Shown here one piece after another: positions 20,078 through 28,846 of a DNA stretch of 64,000 nucleotides. The first letter of the stretch is position 1; every line of letters starts with the position of its first letter. The position numbers were made by a program, and so were the translations under genes. The notes beneath the pieces are model-generated. The model was given only the letters and a program-made list of their open reading frames with translations. It ran no database searches and had not been told where the DNA came from. Origin of the DNA: Stutzerimonas frequens (lineage in GTDB: Bacteria; Pseudomonadota; Gammaproteobacteria; Pseudomonadales; Pseudomonadaceae); assembly GCF_024448335.1 (NCBI RefSeq), contig NZ_JAMOHM010000002.1, positions 310,001 to 374,000 of the forward strand, given 5' to 3'.

Positions 20078-20887
20078 TCAGCTGCGGGCGTTGCGCTCGC
20101 TAGGCCGCCGGGCTCCGGCGACCAGTTTGTCGACCGCCTTCGCGGCAGCGACCATGCCGAACGTGGCGGTAACCATGGTCACCGCGCCGAAGCCGCCGGC
20201 GCAGTCGAGCTTGACGCCCTCGCCGACGAAGCTCTTGCTCTGGCACACGCCGCCATCAGGCTTCGGGTAGCGCAGCTGTTCGGTGGAGAACACGCAGGGC
20301 ACGCTGTAGGTGCGCCCCGGCGTGCGCGAGAAGTTGTATTCGCGACGCAGCAGCGAACGCACCTTGGCCGCCAGCGGATCGTTGAAGGTCTTGTTCAGGT
20401 CGGCGACCTGGATCTGCGTCGGGTCCACCTGCCCGCCCGCGCCACCGGTAGCGATGATTTGGATCTTGCGGCGCTTGCACCAGGCGATCAGCGCCGCCTT
20501 GGCCGGCACGCTGTCGATGCAGTCGATGACGCAGTCCATGTCTTCGGTGATGTATTCGGCCATGGTTTCGCGGGTGACGAAGTCGGGCACGGCATGAACC
20601 CGACATGCCGGGTTGATGGCGCGAATACGTGCGGCCATCTCGCCGACCTTGGCTTTGCCCACTGCGCCATCGAGGGCGTGAATCTGCCGGTTGGTATTGG
20701 TGATGCACACATCGTCCAGGTCGAACAGGCTGATCTCGCCTACCCCGCTGCGCGCCAGCGCCTCGGCCGCCCACGAGCCGACGCCACCGATGCCGACCAC
20801 CGCCACATGCGCAGCCGTCAGCCGCTCGAGGCCGACGCGGCCATACAGGCGGGCAATACCGCCGAAACGCTGATCATCGATAGACAT
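20078..20887 (-). CDS. tcdA: tRNA threonylcarbamoyladenosine dehydratase TcdA (CsdL)
   Basis: The 269-residue E1-like enzyme cyclises t6A37 of tRNAs to ct6A with ATP. The adenylation core is clear: VAVVGIGGVGSWAAEALARS (nucleotide-binding loop), FDLDDVCITNTNRQ, and DCVIDCIDSVPAKAALI. The length fits the family (about 268). It lies minus-strand between the porin and dapE, divergent from dapE by 127 bp. Confidence 0.93.
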   Translation of the reverse strand: MSIDDQRFGGIARLYGRVGLERLTAAHVAVVGIGGVGSWAAEALARSGVGEISLFDLDDVCITNTNRQIHALDGAVGKAKVGEMAARIRAINPACRVHAVPDFVTRETMAEYITEDMDCVIDCIDSVPAKAALIAWCKRRKIQIIATGGAGGQVDPTQIQVADLNKTFNDPLAAKVRSLLRREYNFSRTPGRTYSVPCVFSTEQLRYPKPDGGVCQSKSFVGEGVKLDCAGGFGAVTMVTATFGMVAAAKAVDKLVAGARRPSERNARS

Positions 20888-21014
20888 GCCGACTCCCCGG
20901 AAAAAACCTGGCGATTATAAGACCTCATGACGCCACGACCACTGCATCCAGCCGTCACCGCAACCGCGCCTTTGCTTTAATATGGCGCCCTTTCCCCGCC
21001 GCACCGGAGCCCTG

Positions 21015-22163
21015 ATGACCGCGCCTGCCCTCTCCCCGACGCTCGAACTCGCCTGCGAGCTGATCAATCGCCCATCGGTGACGCCGCTGGATGAAGGCTG
21101 CCAGCAGCTGATGAGCCAGCGCCTGGCGGCCTGCGGCTTCACCATCGAGCCGATGCATATCGAGGACGTGGAAAACTTCTGGGCCATTCGCGGCAACGAA
21201 GGCCCGGTGCTGTGCTTCGCCGGCCATACCGACGTGGTTCCCACCGGCCCGCTGCAGGCCTGGCAGAACCCGCCGTTCAGTGCGCGCATCGACGAGCAGG
21301 GCATGCTCCACGGTCGCGGCGCGGCAGACATGAAAGGCAGCCTGGCCGCCATGGTCGTCGCAGTGGAACGCTTCACCGCCGACCATCCGGACCACAAGGG
21401 ACAGATCGCCTTTCTGATCACCAGCGATGAGGAAGGCCCGGCGCACCACGGCACCAAGGCCGTCGTCGAGCGCCTGCGCGAGCGTGGCCAGCGCCTGGAC
21501 TGGTGCATCGTCGGCGAACCGTCGAGCACCGCCTTGGTAGGTGACGTGGTGAAGAATGGCCGCCGCGGCTCACTCGGCGGCACCCTTACCGTACGCGGCC
21601 AGCAGGGCCATGTGGCCTATCCGCATCTGGCGAAGAACCCCATCCACCTGGCCGCGCCTGCGCTAGCGGAATTGGCCGCCGAGCACTGGGACGACGGCAA
21701 TGCCTTCTTCCCGCCGACCAGCTTCCAGATCTCCAACCTGAACGCCGGCACCGGCGCCACCAACGTCATCCCCGGCACGCTGGAAGCGGTGTTCAACTTC
21801 CGCTTCTCCACCGAGTCGACCGTCGAAGGCTTGCAGCAACGCACCGCGGCGATCCTCGACAAGCACGGTCTGGACTGGAACGTGGACTGGGCACTGTCCG
21901 GCCTGCCATTCCTGACCGAACCGGGCGCGCTGCTCGACGGCGTGGCCAAGGCGATCCGCAGCGTCACCGGCCGCGAAACCACGCCGTCCACCAGCGGCGG
22001 CACCTCGGACGGACGCTTTATCGCCACCCTCGGTACCCAGGTGGTCGAACTCGGCCCGGTCAATGCCACCATCCACCAGATCGACGAACACATCCTGGCC
22101 AGCGATCTCGATGTGCTGACCGACATCTACTACCAGACCCTGGTGAACCTGCTCGCATGCTGA
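21015..22163 (+). CDS. dapE: Succinyl-diaminopimelate desuccinylase
   Basis: The 382-residue zinc peptidase-like enzyme hydrolyses N-succinyl-LL-diaminopimelate in lysine and peptidoglycan synthesis. Metal and catalytic residues of the M20 family are visible: H71 and D73 in [10 protein letters not shown]105 in RGAADMKGS, and E139/E140 in TSDEEGPA. The dimerisation domain occupies the middle third. GGAG upstream fixes the ATG at 21015. Its last bases overlap the rlmA start (ATGCTGA), suggesting translational coupling. Confidence 0.95.
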   Translation: MTAPALSPTLELACELINRPSVTPLDEGCQQLMSQRLAACGFTIEPMHIEDVENFWAIRGNEGPVLCFAGHTDVVPTGPLQAWQNPPFSARIDEQGMLHGRGAADMKGSLAAMVVAVERFTADHPDHKGQIAFLITSDEEGPAHHGTKAVVERLRERGQRLDWCIVGEPSSTALVGDVVKNGRRGSLGGTLTVRGQQGHVAYPHLAKNPIHLAAPALAELAAEHWDDGNAFFPPTSFQISNLNAGTGATNVIPGTLEAVFNFRFSTESTVEGLQQRTAAILDKHGLDWNVDWALSGLPFLTEPGALLDGVAKAIRSVTGRETTPSTSGGTSDGRFIATLGTQVVELGPVNATIHQIDEHILASDLDVLTDIYYQTLVNLLAC

Positions 22164-22963
22164 TCTGCCCGATCTGCCAGGCGCCGCTGAGCGCGGTGGA
22201 AAACGGCGTGGCCTGCCCGGCCAACCACCGTTTCGACCGCGCACGCCAGGGCTACCTGAACCTGCTCCCCGTGCAGCACAAGAACAGCCGCGATCCGGGC
22301 GACAACCAGGCCATGGTCGAGGCGCGCCGGCGCTTTCTCGATGGCGGTCACTATGCGCCGCTGGCCCGACGCCTCGCCGAGCTGGCCGCCGAGCGCGCGC
22401 CGCAACGCTGGCTGGACATCGGCTGTGGCGAGGGCTACTACACCGCCCAACTGGCCGCCGCGCTGCCGGATGCAGAAGGCTATGCACTGGACATCTCCCG
22501 CGAGGCGATCAAGCGCGCCTGCAAACGCGCCCCGCAACTCGAGTGGCTGGTGGCGAGCATGGCCCGCGTGCCGCTGGCTGATGCCAGCTGCGACCTGCTG
22601 GCCAGCGTGTTCAGCCCGCTGGACTGGCAGGAAGCGCGCCGCTTGCTCCCGCCCGGCGGCGGACTGCTGCGCATGGGGCCGACCCGCGAGCACCTGTGGG
22701 AGCTGCGCGCGCGGCTCTACGACGAGGTACGCGACTACGACGACGAGAAACACCTGTCGCTCATTCCGGACGGCATGCGCCTGACCCACAGCGAAACCCT
22801 CAGCTATGAACTGCAGCTGGACAACGCCCAGGCCCGCGCCGATCTCCTGGCGATGACCCCGCACGGCTGGCGCGCCAGCGCCGAGCGGCGCGCCGCCGTC
22901 ATCGACACGCCGCTGACGGTGCGGGTTGCGATACGCTACGACTGGATCGAACGAATTTCCTAA
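22157..22963 (+). CDS. rlmA: 23S rRNA (guanine-745-N1)-methyltransferase
   Basis: The 268-residue protein opens with a zinc-ribbon (C4, C7, C20, H24: CPICQAPL then ACPANHRF), as in RlmA (RrmA), and continues with [17 protein letters not shown], a highly conserved family segment. The SAM site is [15 protein letters not shown]. RlmA methylates G745 of 23S rRNA. It overlaps dapE by seven bases and is probably translated from the same mRNA. Confidence 0.92.
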   Translation: MLICPICQAPLSAVENGVACPANHRFDRARQGYLNLLPVQHKNSRDPGDNQAMVEARRRFLDGGHYAPLARRLAELAAERAPQRWLDIGCGEGYYTAQLAAALPDAEGYALDISREAIKRACKRAPQLEWLVASMARVPLADASCDLLASVFSPLDWQEARRLLPPGGGLLRMGPTREHLWELRARLYDEVRDYDDEKHLSLIPDGMRLTHSETLSYELQLDNAQARADLLAMTPHGWRASAERRAAVIDTPLTVRVAIRYDWIERIS

Positions 22964-23022
22964 GGCAAATGCCTCGATAGCATGCGAGGCAGGCCAAGGC
23001 ACAACACAGAAGGCAGTCGCCC

Positions 23023-23394
23023 ATGCGTCAACCCGATATCGAGATCTACCTCAGGGATGCCAGCCAGGAAGCCGTCGGCGAGTGGCTGACCGAGGCCATC
23101 GGCCCCTGCTCCGCCTGGCAGCAGAAAGGCCAGACCTTCAAGTGCAACGCCGCCGGGATTCCAGTGACCTGGCTGCCCAAGGCGGTCGGCAAATGGCACT
23201 GCCTGCTCTTGGAAAGCGATGCCACGCCTTGGGCCGATGACCTGGCCTGTGCACGCGCGGCGCATCAGGCGCTGGGCGTGGAAATCCGTTGCGCCCCGGG
23301 CGGCTGGCAGGAAGAGGAAGCCGAGGAAGAGGCCGACCGCTGGATACGCGTCAGTGCCGACGGCGAGGAAGAGATCGTTTGGCGCACGGGTTGA
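23023..23394 (+). CDS. Conserved hypothetical protein
   Basis: A 123-residue acidic cytosolic protein with many tryptophans and a glutamate-rich stretch (WQEEEAEEEADRW). No catalytic signature or membrane segment is seen. Small relatives occur across pseudomonads without known function. It follows rlmA by 59 bp on the same strand and ends before a bidirectional terminator. Confidence 0.65.
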   Translation: MRQPDIEIYLRDASQEAVGEWLTEAIGPCSAWQQKGQTFKCNAAGIPVTWLPKAVGKWHCLLLESDATPWADDLACARAAHQALGVEIRCAPGGWQEEEAEEEADRWIRVSADGEEEIVWRTG

Positions 23395-23479
23395 TCGCAC
23401 CCGGGTTGTGAAACACCCACCAGGAACCAGCAGATTGGCCCTTGGTGGCCTGCAGCGGAGCGTCGCCAGGCTCAAAAAA

Positions 23480-23508
23480 ACAAGGCCCGTCATCAGGACG
23501 GGCTTTGT
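23480..23508. terminator. Bidirectional intrinsic terminator
   Basis: ACAAGGCCCGTC and GACGGGCTTTGT form a 12-bp stem (one G-U pair) with loop ATCAG between convergent genes. The A-run at 23474-23480 gives a T-tail for the minus-strand cold-shock gene, and TTTGTTCTT follows on the plus strand. Confidence 0.85.
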
Positions 23509-23524
23509 TCTTCTGCGACCGGAG

Positions 23525-23734
23525 TCAGAGGCCGGCGACGTCCTCGGCCTGCAGGCCTTTCTGGCCCTGGATCACCGAGAATTCCACCTGCTGCCCCTCG
23601 GCCAGCGAGCGATGGCCTTCGCCACGAATGGCGCGGTAATGCACGAACACGTCGGCACCATTACCCCGCTGAATGAATCCATAGCCTTTTGCATCGTTGA
23701 ACCACTTGACGGTCCCGGTTTCGCGCTCAGCCAT
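23525..23734 (-). CDS. Cold-shock-domain protein (CspA/CspD type)
   Basis: A 69-residue single cold-shock domain: [19 protein letters not shown] contains RNP1 (KGYGFI), and DVFVHY is RNP2-like. Such proteins bind single-stranded RNA/DNA and act as RNA chaperones. ATG 23734 has GGAG eight bases upstream. The C-terminal wording ([19 protein letters not shown]) is close to many pseudomonad Csp proteins. Promoter and leader details are given separately. Confidence 0.93.
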   Translation of the reverse strand: MAERETGTVKWFNDAKGYGFIQRGNGADVFVHYRAIRGEGHRSLAEGQQVEFSVIQGQKGLQAEDVAGL

Positions 23735-23843
23735 TACCACTTCTCCAACTCGCTTTTTGTTATTCCTCGGAAGAGGGTTTCCACAGCCTGACCCTCGTGC
23801 ATTCGTCAGCTTGCGAATGCGACTCGAAAGCAGCCGTCGCCGG

Positions 23844-23871
23844 AGTATAAGCCAAGGATTTCTGCTGTCAG
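23844..23871 (-). promoter_or_regulatory. Sigma-70 promoter of the cold-shock gene
   Basis: On the minus strand CTGACA (23866-23871), 16 bases, then TATACT (23844-23849) form a good sigma-70 promoter. The transcript would start near 23837, giving a leader of about 100 bases. That leader contains a 7-bp hairpin, GCATTCG and CGAATGC at 23799-23820. Long structured leaders are typical of cold-regulated csp mRNAs. Confidence 0.65.
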
Positions 23872-23895
23872 CCCCTTTTCCGTCTCGCATTGACC

Positions 23896-23927
23896 GTCTG
23901 CACGACGGCCGTAGCCGCCGTGCAGAC
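23896..23927 (-). terminator. Hairpin after the GldG-like gene
   Basis: GTCTGCACG and CGTGCAGAC pair over nine bases, followed after one mismatch by CGGC and GCCG around loop CGTA. It begins six bases past the GldG-like stop. No T-run is visible, so it may act with Rho or protect the 3' end. Confidence 0.55.
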
Positions 23928-23932
23928 CAGCG

Positions 23933-25768
23933 TCAGGCACTACGGCGGCGACGCCACAGCCACAGCGCGAGCACGCCCAGCGTCAGTACCAGCGGTACCA
24001 GGGCTATATTGACGAATTTCAGTGTGCGCCCCAGCGCCTCGATATCGGCGTTGAGCTGGTAGCGTACCTCGCGCAGCTCTTTGCGGATGCGCACCTTTTC
24101 CTGGAGGAACTGGCGCAACGCCTGCTCCTGCTCGCCGGAGAGCTCCAATGCCTGCTCAGGGTCCGGGCTCTGCAGCTCGGCCAGCTTCTGCTCGGTATCG
24201 GCCAGGCGCTGTTGCAGCACCTCCTCCTTCTCGCGGAAGCGGTTCTCGGCCTGACGCTGCAGCGCTTCGACCACCACGAACGGACGGGTGAAGCGACCGC
24301 GCGAACGCACGCTGATCAGCGCATCGGTCCCGGAGAGGTTGTCCAGCGCATTGATCACGAAGGCGCCATTGTCGGCCCAAGGCTGGGGCACGCGCTGACC
24401 GAAAAAGTCCTGCACCTGCACCCACATGCGGTCGGCCAGCATATCGGTGTCGGCCACCGCGATGACGTTGATGTTCTGGCTCTCCTGGATGCCCTTCTCA
24501 CGCCCTTCGATGCCATTCGGGAACGCGGTTTGCGCCGGCCCCTGAATCCGCGCCGCCAGGGTATAGCGCTCGCCAGTGGGCTCGAAGTCGAGCAACAGGG
24601 TCTCGGGGTTGTCCAGTGTGGCGAAGCGTCCGGCATCCACCGGCATGGCGTATTCGGAGCTGCGCATCAGCGGGGTGAAGCGCGTGGTCGCCCCTTCCAG
24701 CGGTTCGAGAATGCCGGCACTGCCAAGCGTGATGTTCTCCAGCGCAGCGATGCTCACGTCATCCTGGTCCAGCGCGGCGCGCGGCAGGCTCAGCCAGCCG
24801 GCATGCCGAACCGGCCGGCGCTCGGCGCCCATGCCCACCGACATGCCGTAAGCGGCATCGGCCAGCGCCTTCTTCGGCAGCATGCGCACGCCCCAGGCCT
24901 TGAACAGCGGTTCCAGGTCAGAGACACGCTCCTCGCCGAACTCGCCCGGGCCGATGCCCATGCCCGGATCGATCTCGCTATGCGGATCGAGGAACACCAG
25001 GAGCTTGCCACCGCGCAGGACGAACTGGTCGATGGCGAACAGCGTCTGCTCGGGCAGATCCTTCGGATGGATCAGCAGCAGCACCGATACATTGGTGGGG
25101 ATCAGATCGACATCGCGCTGCAGGCTCTCGATATGGAACAGCTGGCGGACTTCCTCCAGCACCATCCACGGCGGCGTCGCCTGCTGCGTACGCATGTCGA
25201 AGCCCCCGGTCAGCTGCAGGCCGGAAAGCACACCCACTACCGGCAGCTCGGCAGTCGCCACGCTCTGAACCAGGCGGCTGACCTCGTACTCGAGAAACTC
25301 CTCCTGATCCAGCGGGAAGAACGGGATGATCTGCGTATTGCCCTCGGCATTGGTGCCGGCCAGCCCGAAGTAGACCTTGTCACCGCCCTGGTTGAGCGGT
25401 ACCGCCTGCAGGCCGAACTCGGCGGCGCGGTCTTCTTCCTCGGAGAATGGCTGCGGATCGATCACGTGCAGCTTGAGCTTGCCGCCAGAGGCGCGCTGAT
25501 AGGCACGCAACATCTCCTCGACCCGACGCGCGTAGTTGCGCAGCGCGACCAGGTCCTTGGCGGTCTCGTCCGAATAGAAGAAATGCAGCTCGATGGGTGA
25601 CTGCAGCCCCTCGAGGATGCGCTCGGTACCCTCGGAAATGGTGTAGAGCTTCTGCTCGGTCAGGTCCAGCCGGGCATTGGTCAGCAGCGTGCCGGTCAGC
25701 CCATTGAACAGCAGGAATGCCAGCGCGATCAGCAGCAGCCCGGCACCGGAATAGATGACTCGTTTCAT
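23933..25768 (-). CDS. GldG-like ABC transporter auxiliary protein
   Basis: A 611-residue protein with an N-terminal TM helix (GLLLIALAFLLFNGLTGTLL), a large periplasmic part of the ABC-type auxiliary (PF09822/GldG) kind, a coiled-coil region around residues 510-580 and a C-terminal TM helix (IALVPLVLTLGVLALWLW). Typical wording includes LPVVGVLSGLQLTGGFDMR and KLLVFLDPHSEID. In Bacteroidetes GldG works with GldF and GldA; in gammaproteobacteria the same trio is found with no gliding role and unknown substrate. Ten bases separate it from the permease upstream. Confidence 0.82.
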   Translation of the reverse strand: MKRVIYSGAGLLLIALAFLLFNGLTGTLLTNARLDLTEQKLYTISEGTERILEGLQSPIELHFFYSDETAKDLVALRNYARRVEEMLRAYQRASGGKLKLHVIDPQPFSEEEDRAAEFGLQAVPLNQGGDKVYFGLAGTNAEGNTQIIPFFPLDQEEFLEYEVSRLVQSVATAELPVVGVLSGLQLTGGFDMRTQQATPPWMVLEEVRQLFHIESLQRDVDLIPTNVSVLLLIHPKDLPEQTLFAIDQFVLRGGKLLVFLDPHSEIDPGMGIGPGEFGEERVSDLEPLFKAWGVRMLPKKALADAAYGMSVGMGAERRPVRHAGWLSLPRAALDQDDVSIAALENITLGSAGILEPLEGATTRFTPLMRSSEYAMPVDAGRFATLDNPETLLLDFEPTGERYTLAARIQGPAQTAFPNGIEGREKGIQESQNINVIAVADTDMLADRMWVQVQDFFGQRVPQPWADNGAFVINALDNLSGTDALISVRSRGRFTRPFVVVEALQRQAENRFREKEEVLQQRLADTEQKLAELQSPDPEQALELSGEQEQALRQFLQEKVRIRKELREVRYQLNADIEALGRTLKFVNIALVPLVLTLGVLALWLWRRRRSA

Positions 25769-25777
25769 GGTGACTCC

Positions 25778-26509
25778 TCAGGCGGCTTTCTTCAGGTCGA
25801 CGACCACGGCGGTGGCCGCCAGCCAGGCGACGATCAGCGTGACGAAATACAGCAGGTCACGCAGGTCGATCACGCCCTTGCTGATGGAGTCGAAACGGAT
25901 CAGGAAGCTCAGCGAAGCCACCGCGTCGATCAGCCACTGCGGCGCCCAGGCGAGGGCGTCGAGCACCATCGGCAGGCCGCTGACGATGAACAGGAAGCAC
26001 ACGGCCACCGAGAGGATGAAGGCGATCACCTGGTTTTTCGCCAACGCCGACATGCACGAGCCAATGGCCAGGAAGGCGCCAGCCAGCAGCCAGCTGCCGA
26101 GATAGCCGGCGACGATCACGCCGTTGTCGGGCTCACCCAAGTAATTGACGGTGATGACCATCGGGAACGTCAGCAGCAGCGCGATCCCGGCAAAAACCCA
26201 GGCGGCAAGGAACTTGCCGGCGACCGCCTCGAAACGGGTGATCGGCAGCGTCATCAGCAGCTCGATGGAACCGGACTTGCGCTCCTCGGCCCACAGGCGC
26301 ATGGCGATAGCGGGTACCAGGAACAGGTAGAGCCAGGTATGAAAGCTGAAGAAGGGCGTCAGGTCCGCCTGGCCGCGCTCGTAGAAACCGCCCAGGTAGA
26401 AGGTGAATACCCCGGACAGCACCAGGAAGATCACGATGAACACATAGGCGAGCGGCGTGGCGAAATAGCTGCCCAGCTCGCGCTTGAAGATGACCGGCAA
26501 CTGGCTCAT
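25778..26509 (-). CDS. ABC-2 type permease (GldF-like)
   Basis: A 243-residue integral membrane protein with about six TM helices, of the ABC-2 permease family. FKRELGSYFATPLAYVFIVI at the N-terminus and RLWAEERKSGSIELLMTLPI are family hallmarks. Its start overlaps the ATPase stop (ATGA), a translational coupling sign. It forms the membrane channel of the three-gene system with the upstream ATPase and downstream GldG-like protein. Substrate unknown. Confidence 0.87.
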   Translation of the reverse strand: MSQLPVIFKRELGSYFATPLAYVFIVIFLVLSGVFTFYLGGFYERGQADLTPFFSFHTWLYLFLVPAIAMRLWAEERKSGSIELLMTLPITRFEAVAGKFLAAWVFAGIALLLTFPMVITVNYLGEPDNGVIVAGYLGSWLLAGAFLAIGSCMSALAKNQVIAFILSVAVCFLFIVSGLPMVLDALAWAPQWLIDAVASLSFLIRFDSISKGVIDLRDLLYFVTLIVAWLAATAVVVDLKKAA

Positions 26510-27429
26510 AGCGCTTCCCCTCGCGTCAGGTTACGGAACACCTCATCCAGCCGGCCGCGCTCCACGTCCAGCTCGGTGACGGCCCAGCCCTGCTGGGCGA
26601 TCAGCGCGTTGACCTGCGGGAAGATCACGTGCCCGGGCTGCGCCAGTACGGTCAGGCTGTGCTCGCGCTCGTTGCGCTCGACACCGGCGACACCCGGCAA
26701 GGCCGCCAGGGCGACTTCGTCCAGCGGCGCATCACTGACCAGCGTGACCGCCTGGTGATGCTTCGAGCGGCTTTCCAGCTCCAGCGGCGTGCCATCGGCC
26801 ACCAGCCGGCCATTGGCGATCACCACCGCGCGGGTGCAGACCGCACTCACCTCTTCGAGAATATGGGTGGAAATGATGACGATCTTGTCCTGCGCCAGCC
26901 CCTGGATCAGCTGGCGCACCTGATGCTTCTGGTTCGGATCGAGCCCGTCGGTAGGCTCGTCGAGGATCAGCACGTCAGGGTCGTGCAGGATCGCCTGGGC
27001 CAGACCGACACGCCGCTTGAAGCCCTTGGACAGCGTCTCGATGCTCTGCCCCAGCACCTTCTGCAATTCCACCTGGGCGACAGCTGCATCGACCCGCTGA
27101 CGCTTGTCCGCACCTCGAAAACCGCGCACTTCGGCGATGAACTCGAGAAAGCCACGCACCGTCATGTCGCCATAGCAAGGTGCGCCTTCGGGCAGATAGC
27201 CGATCAGCCGCTGGGCCTGGAGGGTCTGGGTGCGGATGTCGTGACCGAGGATGCGGGCAGTGCCGGATGTCGGCGCGAGAAAGCCGGTCAGCATCTTCAT
27301 CGTGGTGGACTTGCCGGCCCCATTGGGGCCGAGGAACCCCAGCACCTCTCCGCGCTGGACCTGGAACGACAGGTCGTCGACCGCGGTGTGCTGGGCAAAA
27401 CGCTTGGTCAGGTTGCTTATTTCGATCAT
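26506..27429 (-). CDS. ABC transporter ATP-binding protein (GldA/NatA-like)
   Basis: The 307-residue ATPase has Walker A GPNGAGKSTT, signature LSKGFKRRVGLAQA and Walker B VLILDEPTDGLDPNQ, followed by the D-loop and a switch histidine in IISTHILEEV. The C-terminal extension of about 90 residues is typical of the CcmA/NatA class that drives ABC-2 permeases. It is the first gene of the operon ATPase-permease-GldG-like. Confidence 0.9.
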   Translation of the reverse strand: MIEISNLTKRFAQHTAVDDLSFQVQRGEVLGFLGPNGAGKSTTMKMLTGFLAPTSGTARILGHDIRTQTLQAQRLIGYLPEGAPCYGDMTVRGFLEFIAEVRGFRGADKRQRVDAAVAQVELQKVLGQSIETLSKGFKRRVGLAQAILHDPDVLILDEPTDGLDPNQKHQVRQLIQGLAQDKIVIISTHILEEVSAVCTRAVVIANGRLVADGTPLELESRSKHHQAVTLVSDAPLDEVALAALPGVAGVERNEREHSLTVLAQPGHVIFPQVNALIAQQGWAVTELDVERGRLDEVFRNLTRGEAL

Positions 27430-27541
27430 GGGCTCTCACCAGTGCGCACAAGGCCTGGCGTGCCGCCGCGCGACCCGAGCCAGGCCCTGCAAAAATGCCG
27501 GCGGAACTATAAGAACAGCTACTGGACGAATGCAACCACGC

Positions 27542-27580
27542 GGCTTGGCGGCAACGTTTGCTGGACGTTGCCGCCAAGCC
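27542..27580. repeat. Perfect 16-bp inverted repeat
   Basis: GGCTTGGCGGCAACGT and ACGTTGCCGCCAAGCC are exact reverse complements around the loop TTGCTGG. It lies in the 261-bp gap between the ABC ATPase promoter side and a divergent GNAT gene. No T-run follows. It may be a strong hairpin, a REP-like element or an insertion remnant. Structure is seen; function unknown. Confidence 0.8.
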
Positions 27581-27690
27581 TCCAAGCGATGCAATGGACC
27601 CCGCACAGCGCTTGAAGTACGTTCTCGAATCCATGGAAAGCGGCGATCGATCTGCCTGATCACGCCGCCTCTCAAGGTGGTTACCGACAC

Positions 27691-28158
27691 ATGTCCCTAC
27701 GCTTCGGAGAAATTCCTGCCTCACTGGCGCCAATGGAGCTGTTGCTGCTCGCCGATCCTTCGCCGAGCAAGGTGCGCTCGTATCTGGCGGACTCGACGTG
27801 CTTCGCCGCATCGCTCGACGGAACGGTCGTCGGCATCGGTGTCGTGCGGCCGATCGGCGAAGGCGCGCATGAGCTGATGAATATCGCGGTACGACCCACC
27901 CGGCAGAAAGCGGGCTACGGCACGGCACTGCTGGAATGGATCATCGAGCACTACCGCAGGCTGGGCGCCGGCCGGCTCGAAGTGGGCACGGGGTCGTTCG
28001 GCTATCAATTGACGTTCTATCAACGCCAGGGCTTTCGCGTAACGCGAATAGAACGAGACTTCTTCGTCGAGCACTACCCCGAGCCGATCATCGAGGACGG
28101 GATCCGCCACATGGACATGCTGCGCCTCACGCTCAGCTATTCAGGTGATTCCGGTTAG
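27691..28158 (+). CDS. GNAT-family N-acetyltransferase
   Basis: A 155-residue GNAT protein. The acetyl-CoA loop reads VRPTRQKAGYGTALLEWII (R-x-x-x-G-x-G variant), with beta4 ending in ELMNIAV and beta5 in RLEVGTGSF; YQRQGF is the usual C-terminal motif. Substrate unknown. First gene of a plus-strand group that continues with another GNAT and a beta-lactamase. Confidence 0.85.
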   Translation: MSLRFGEIPASLAPMELLLLADPSPSKVRSYLADSTCFAASLDGTVVGIGVVRPIGEGAHELMNIAVRPTRQKAGYGTALLEWIIEHYRRLGAGRLEVGTGSFGYQLTFYQRQGFRVTRIERDFFVEHYPEPIIEDGIRHMDMLRLTLSYSGDSG

Positions 28159-28234
28159 CCACGGTCAAGTCGCCGCCCTTGCTGCAAACGGAGCTGCAAG
28201 CAACAGCCTCCTCCTTTGATCCGAGAACACTGCA

Positions 28235-28804
28235 ATGCCGAACCCGATCGAATTCGAAACCGAACGCCTGTTCATGCGGCAATGGCGCCCGAGCGACCGG
28301 GCGCCCTTTGCCGAACTGAACGCAGACCCGCGGGTCATGGAGTATTTCCCTGCCCCGCTCGAGCGCGACGAGAGCGATGCGCTGGCCGATCGCTGCCAGG
28401 CGCTGATCGAGCAGCGAGGATGGGGTTTCTGGGCCGTGGAGCTGAAGGCATCCGCCGAGTTCATCGGCTTCCTCGGCCTGCATATACCGATCGCCGAGCT
28501 GCCCTTTTCGCCCTGCGTGGAGATCGGCTGGCGCCTGGCCTTCCAGCACTGGCACAGAGGTTTGGCAACGGAGGCCGCGCGCGGTGCGCTCGAGGTGGGC
28601 TTCGACAGGCTGGATTTGGCGGAAATCGTCTCTTTCACCACGCTCGGCAATCAGCGTTCGCGCGCGGTCATGCAGCGAATCGGCATGCGCGAGGCAAGCC
28701 GCTTCGAGCATCCGAGCATACCCATCGGTCATCCACTTCGCGCACACTGCCTGTACCGTCTTTCGCAGGTGGACTATCGGGCGCAGCAGATTGCAGGCGA
28801 CTGA
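28235..28804 (+). CDS. GNAT-family N-acetyltransferase (RimJ/RimL-like)
   Basis: A 189-residue acetyltransferase of the RimJ/RimL branch: starts FETERLFMRQWRPSDRAPFA, has the acetyl-CoA site WHRGLATEAARGALEVGF and the downstream motif TTLGNQRSRAVMQRIGM. This branch modifies protein N-termini or small amines and includes antibiotic acetyltransferases; the substrate here is not deducible. It sits 42 bp upstream of a beta-lactamase gene and may be co-transcribed with it. Confidence 0.87.
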   Translation: MPNPIEFETERLFMRQWRPSDRAPFAELNADPRVMEYFPAPLERDESDALADRCQALIEQRGWGFWAVELKASAEFIGFLGLHIPIAELPFSPCVEIGWRLAFQHWHRGLATEAARGALEVGFDRLDLAEIVSFTTLGNQRSRAVMQRIGMREASRFEHPSIPIGHPLRAHCLYRLSQVDYRAQQIAGD

Positions 28805-28846
28805 GCCCCGTCCGAACACGCTCCCACCTACAACCTGGTCCTGGTC

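Noticed and set aside
23474..23508. A-run plus hairpin considered as a small RNA 3' end
   Set aside because: It is explained as the terminator of two convergent genes and no promoter for a separate RNA was seen.
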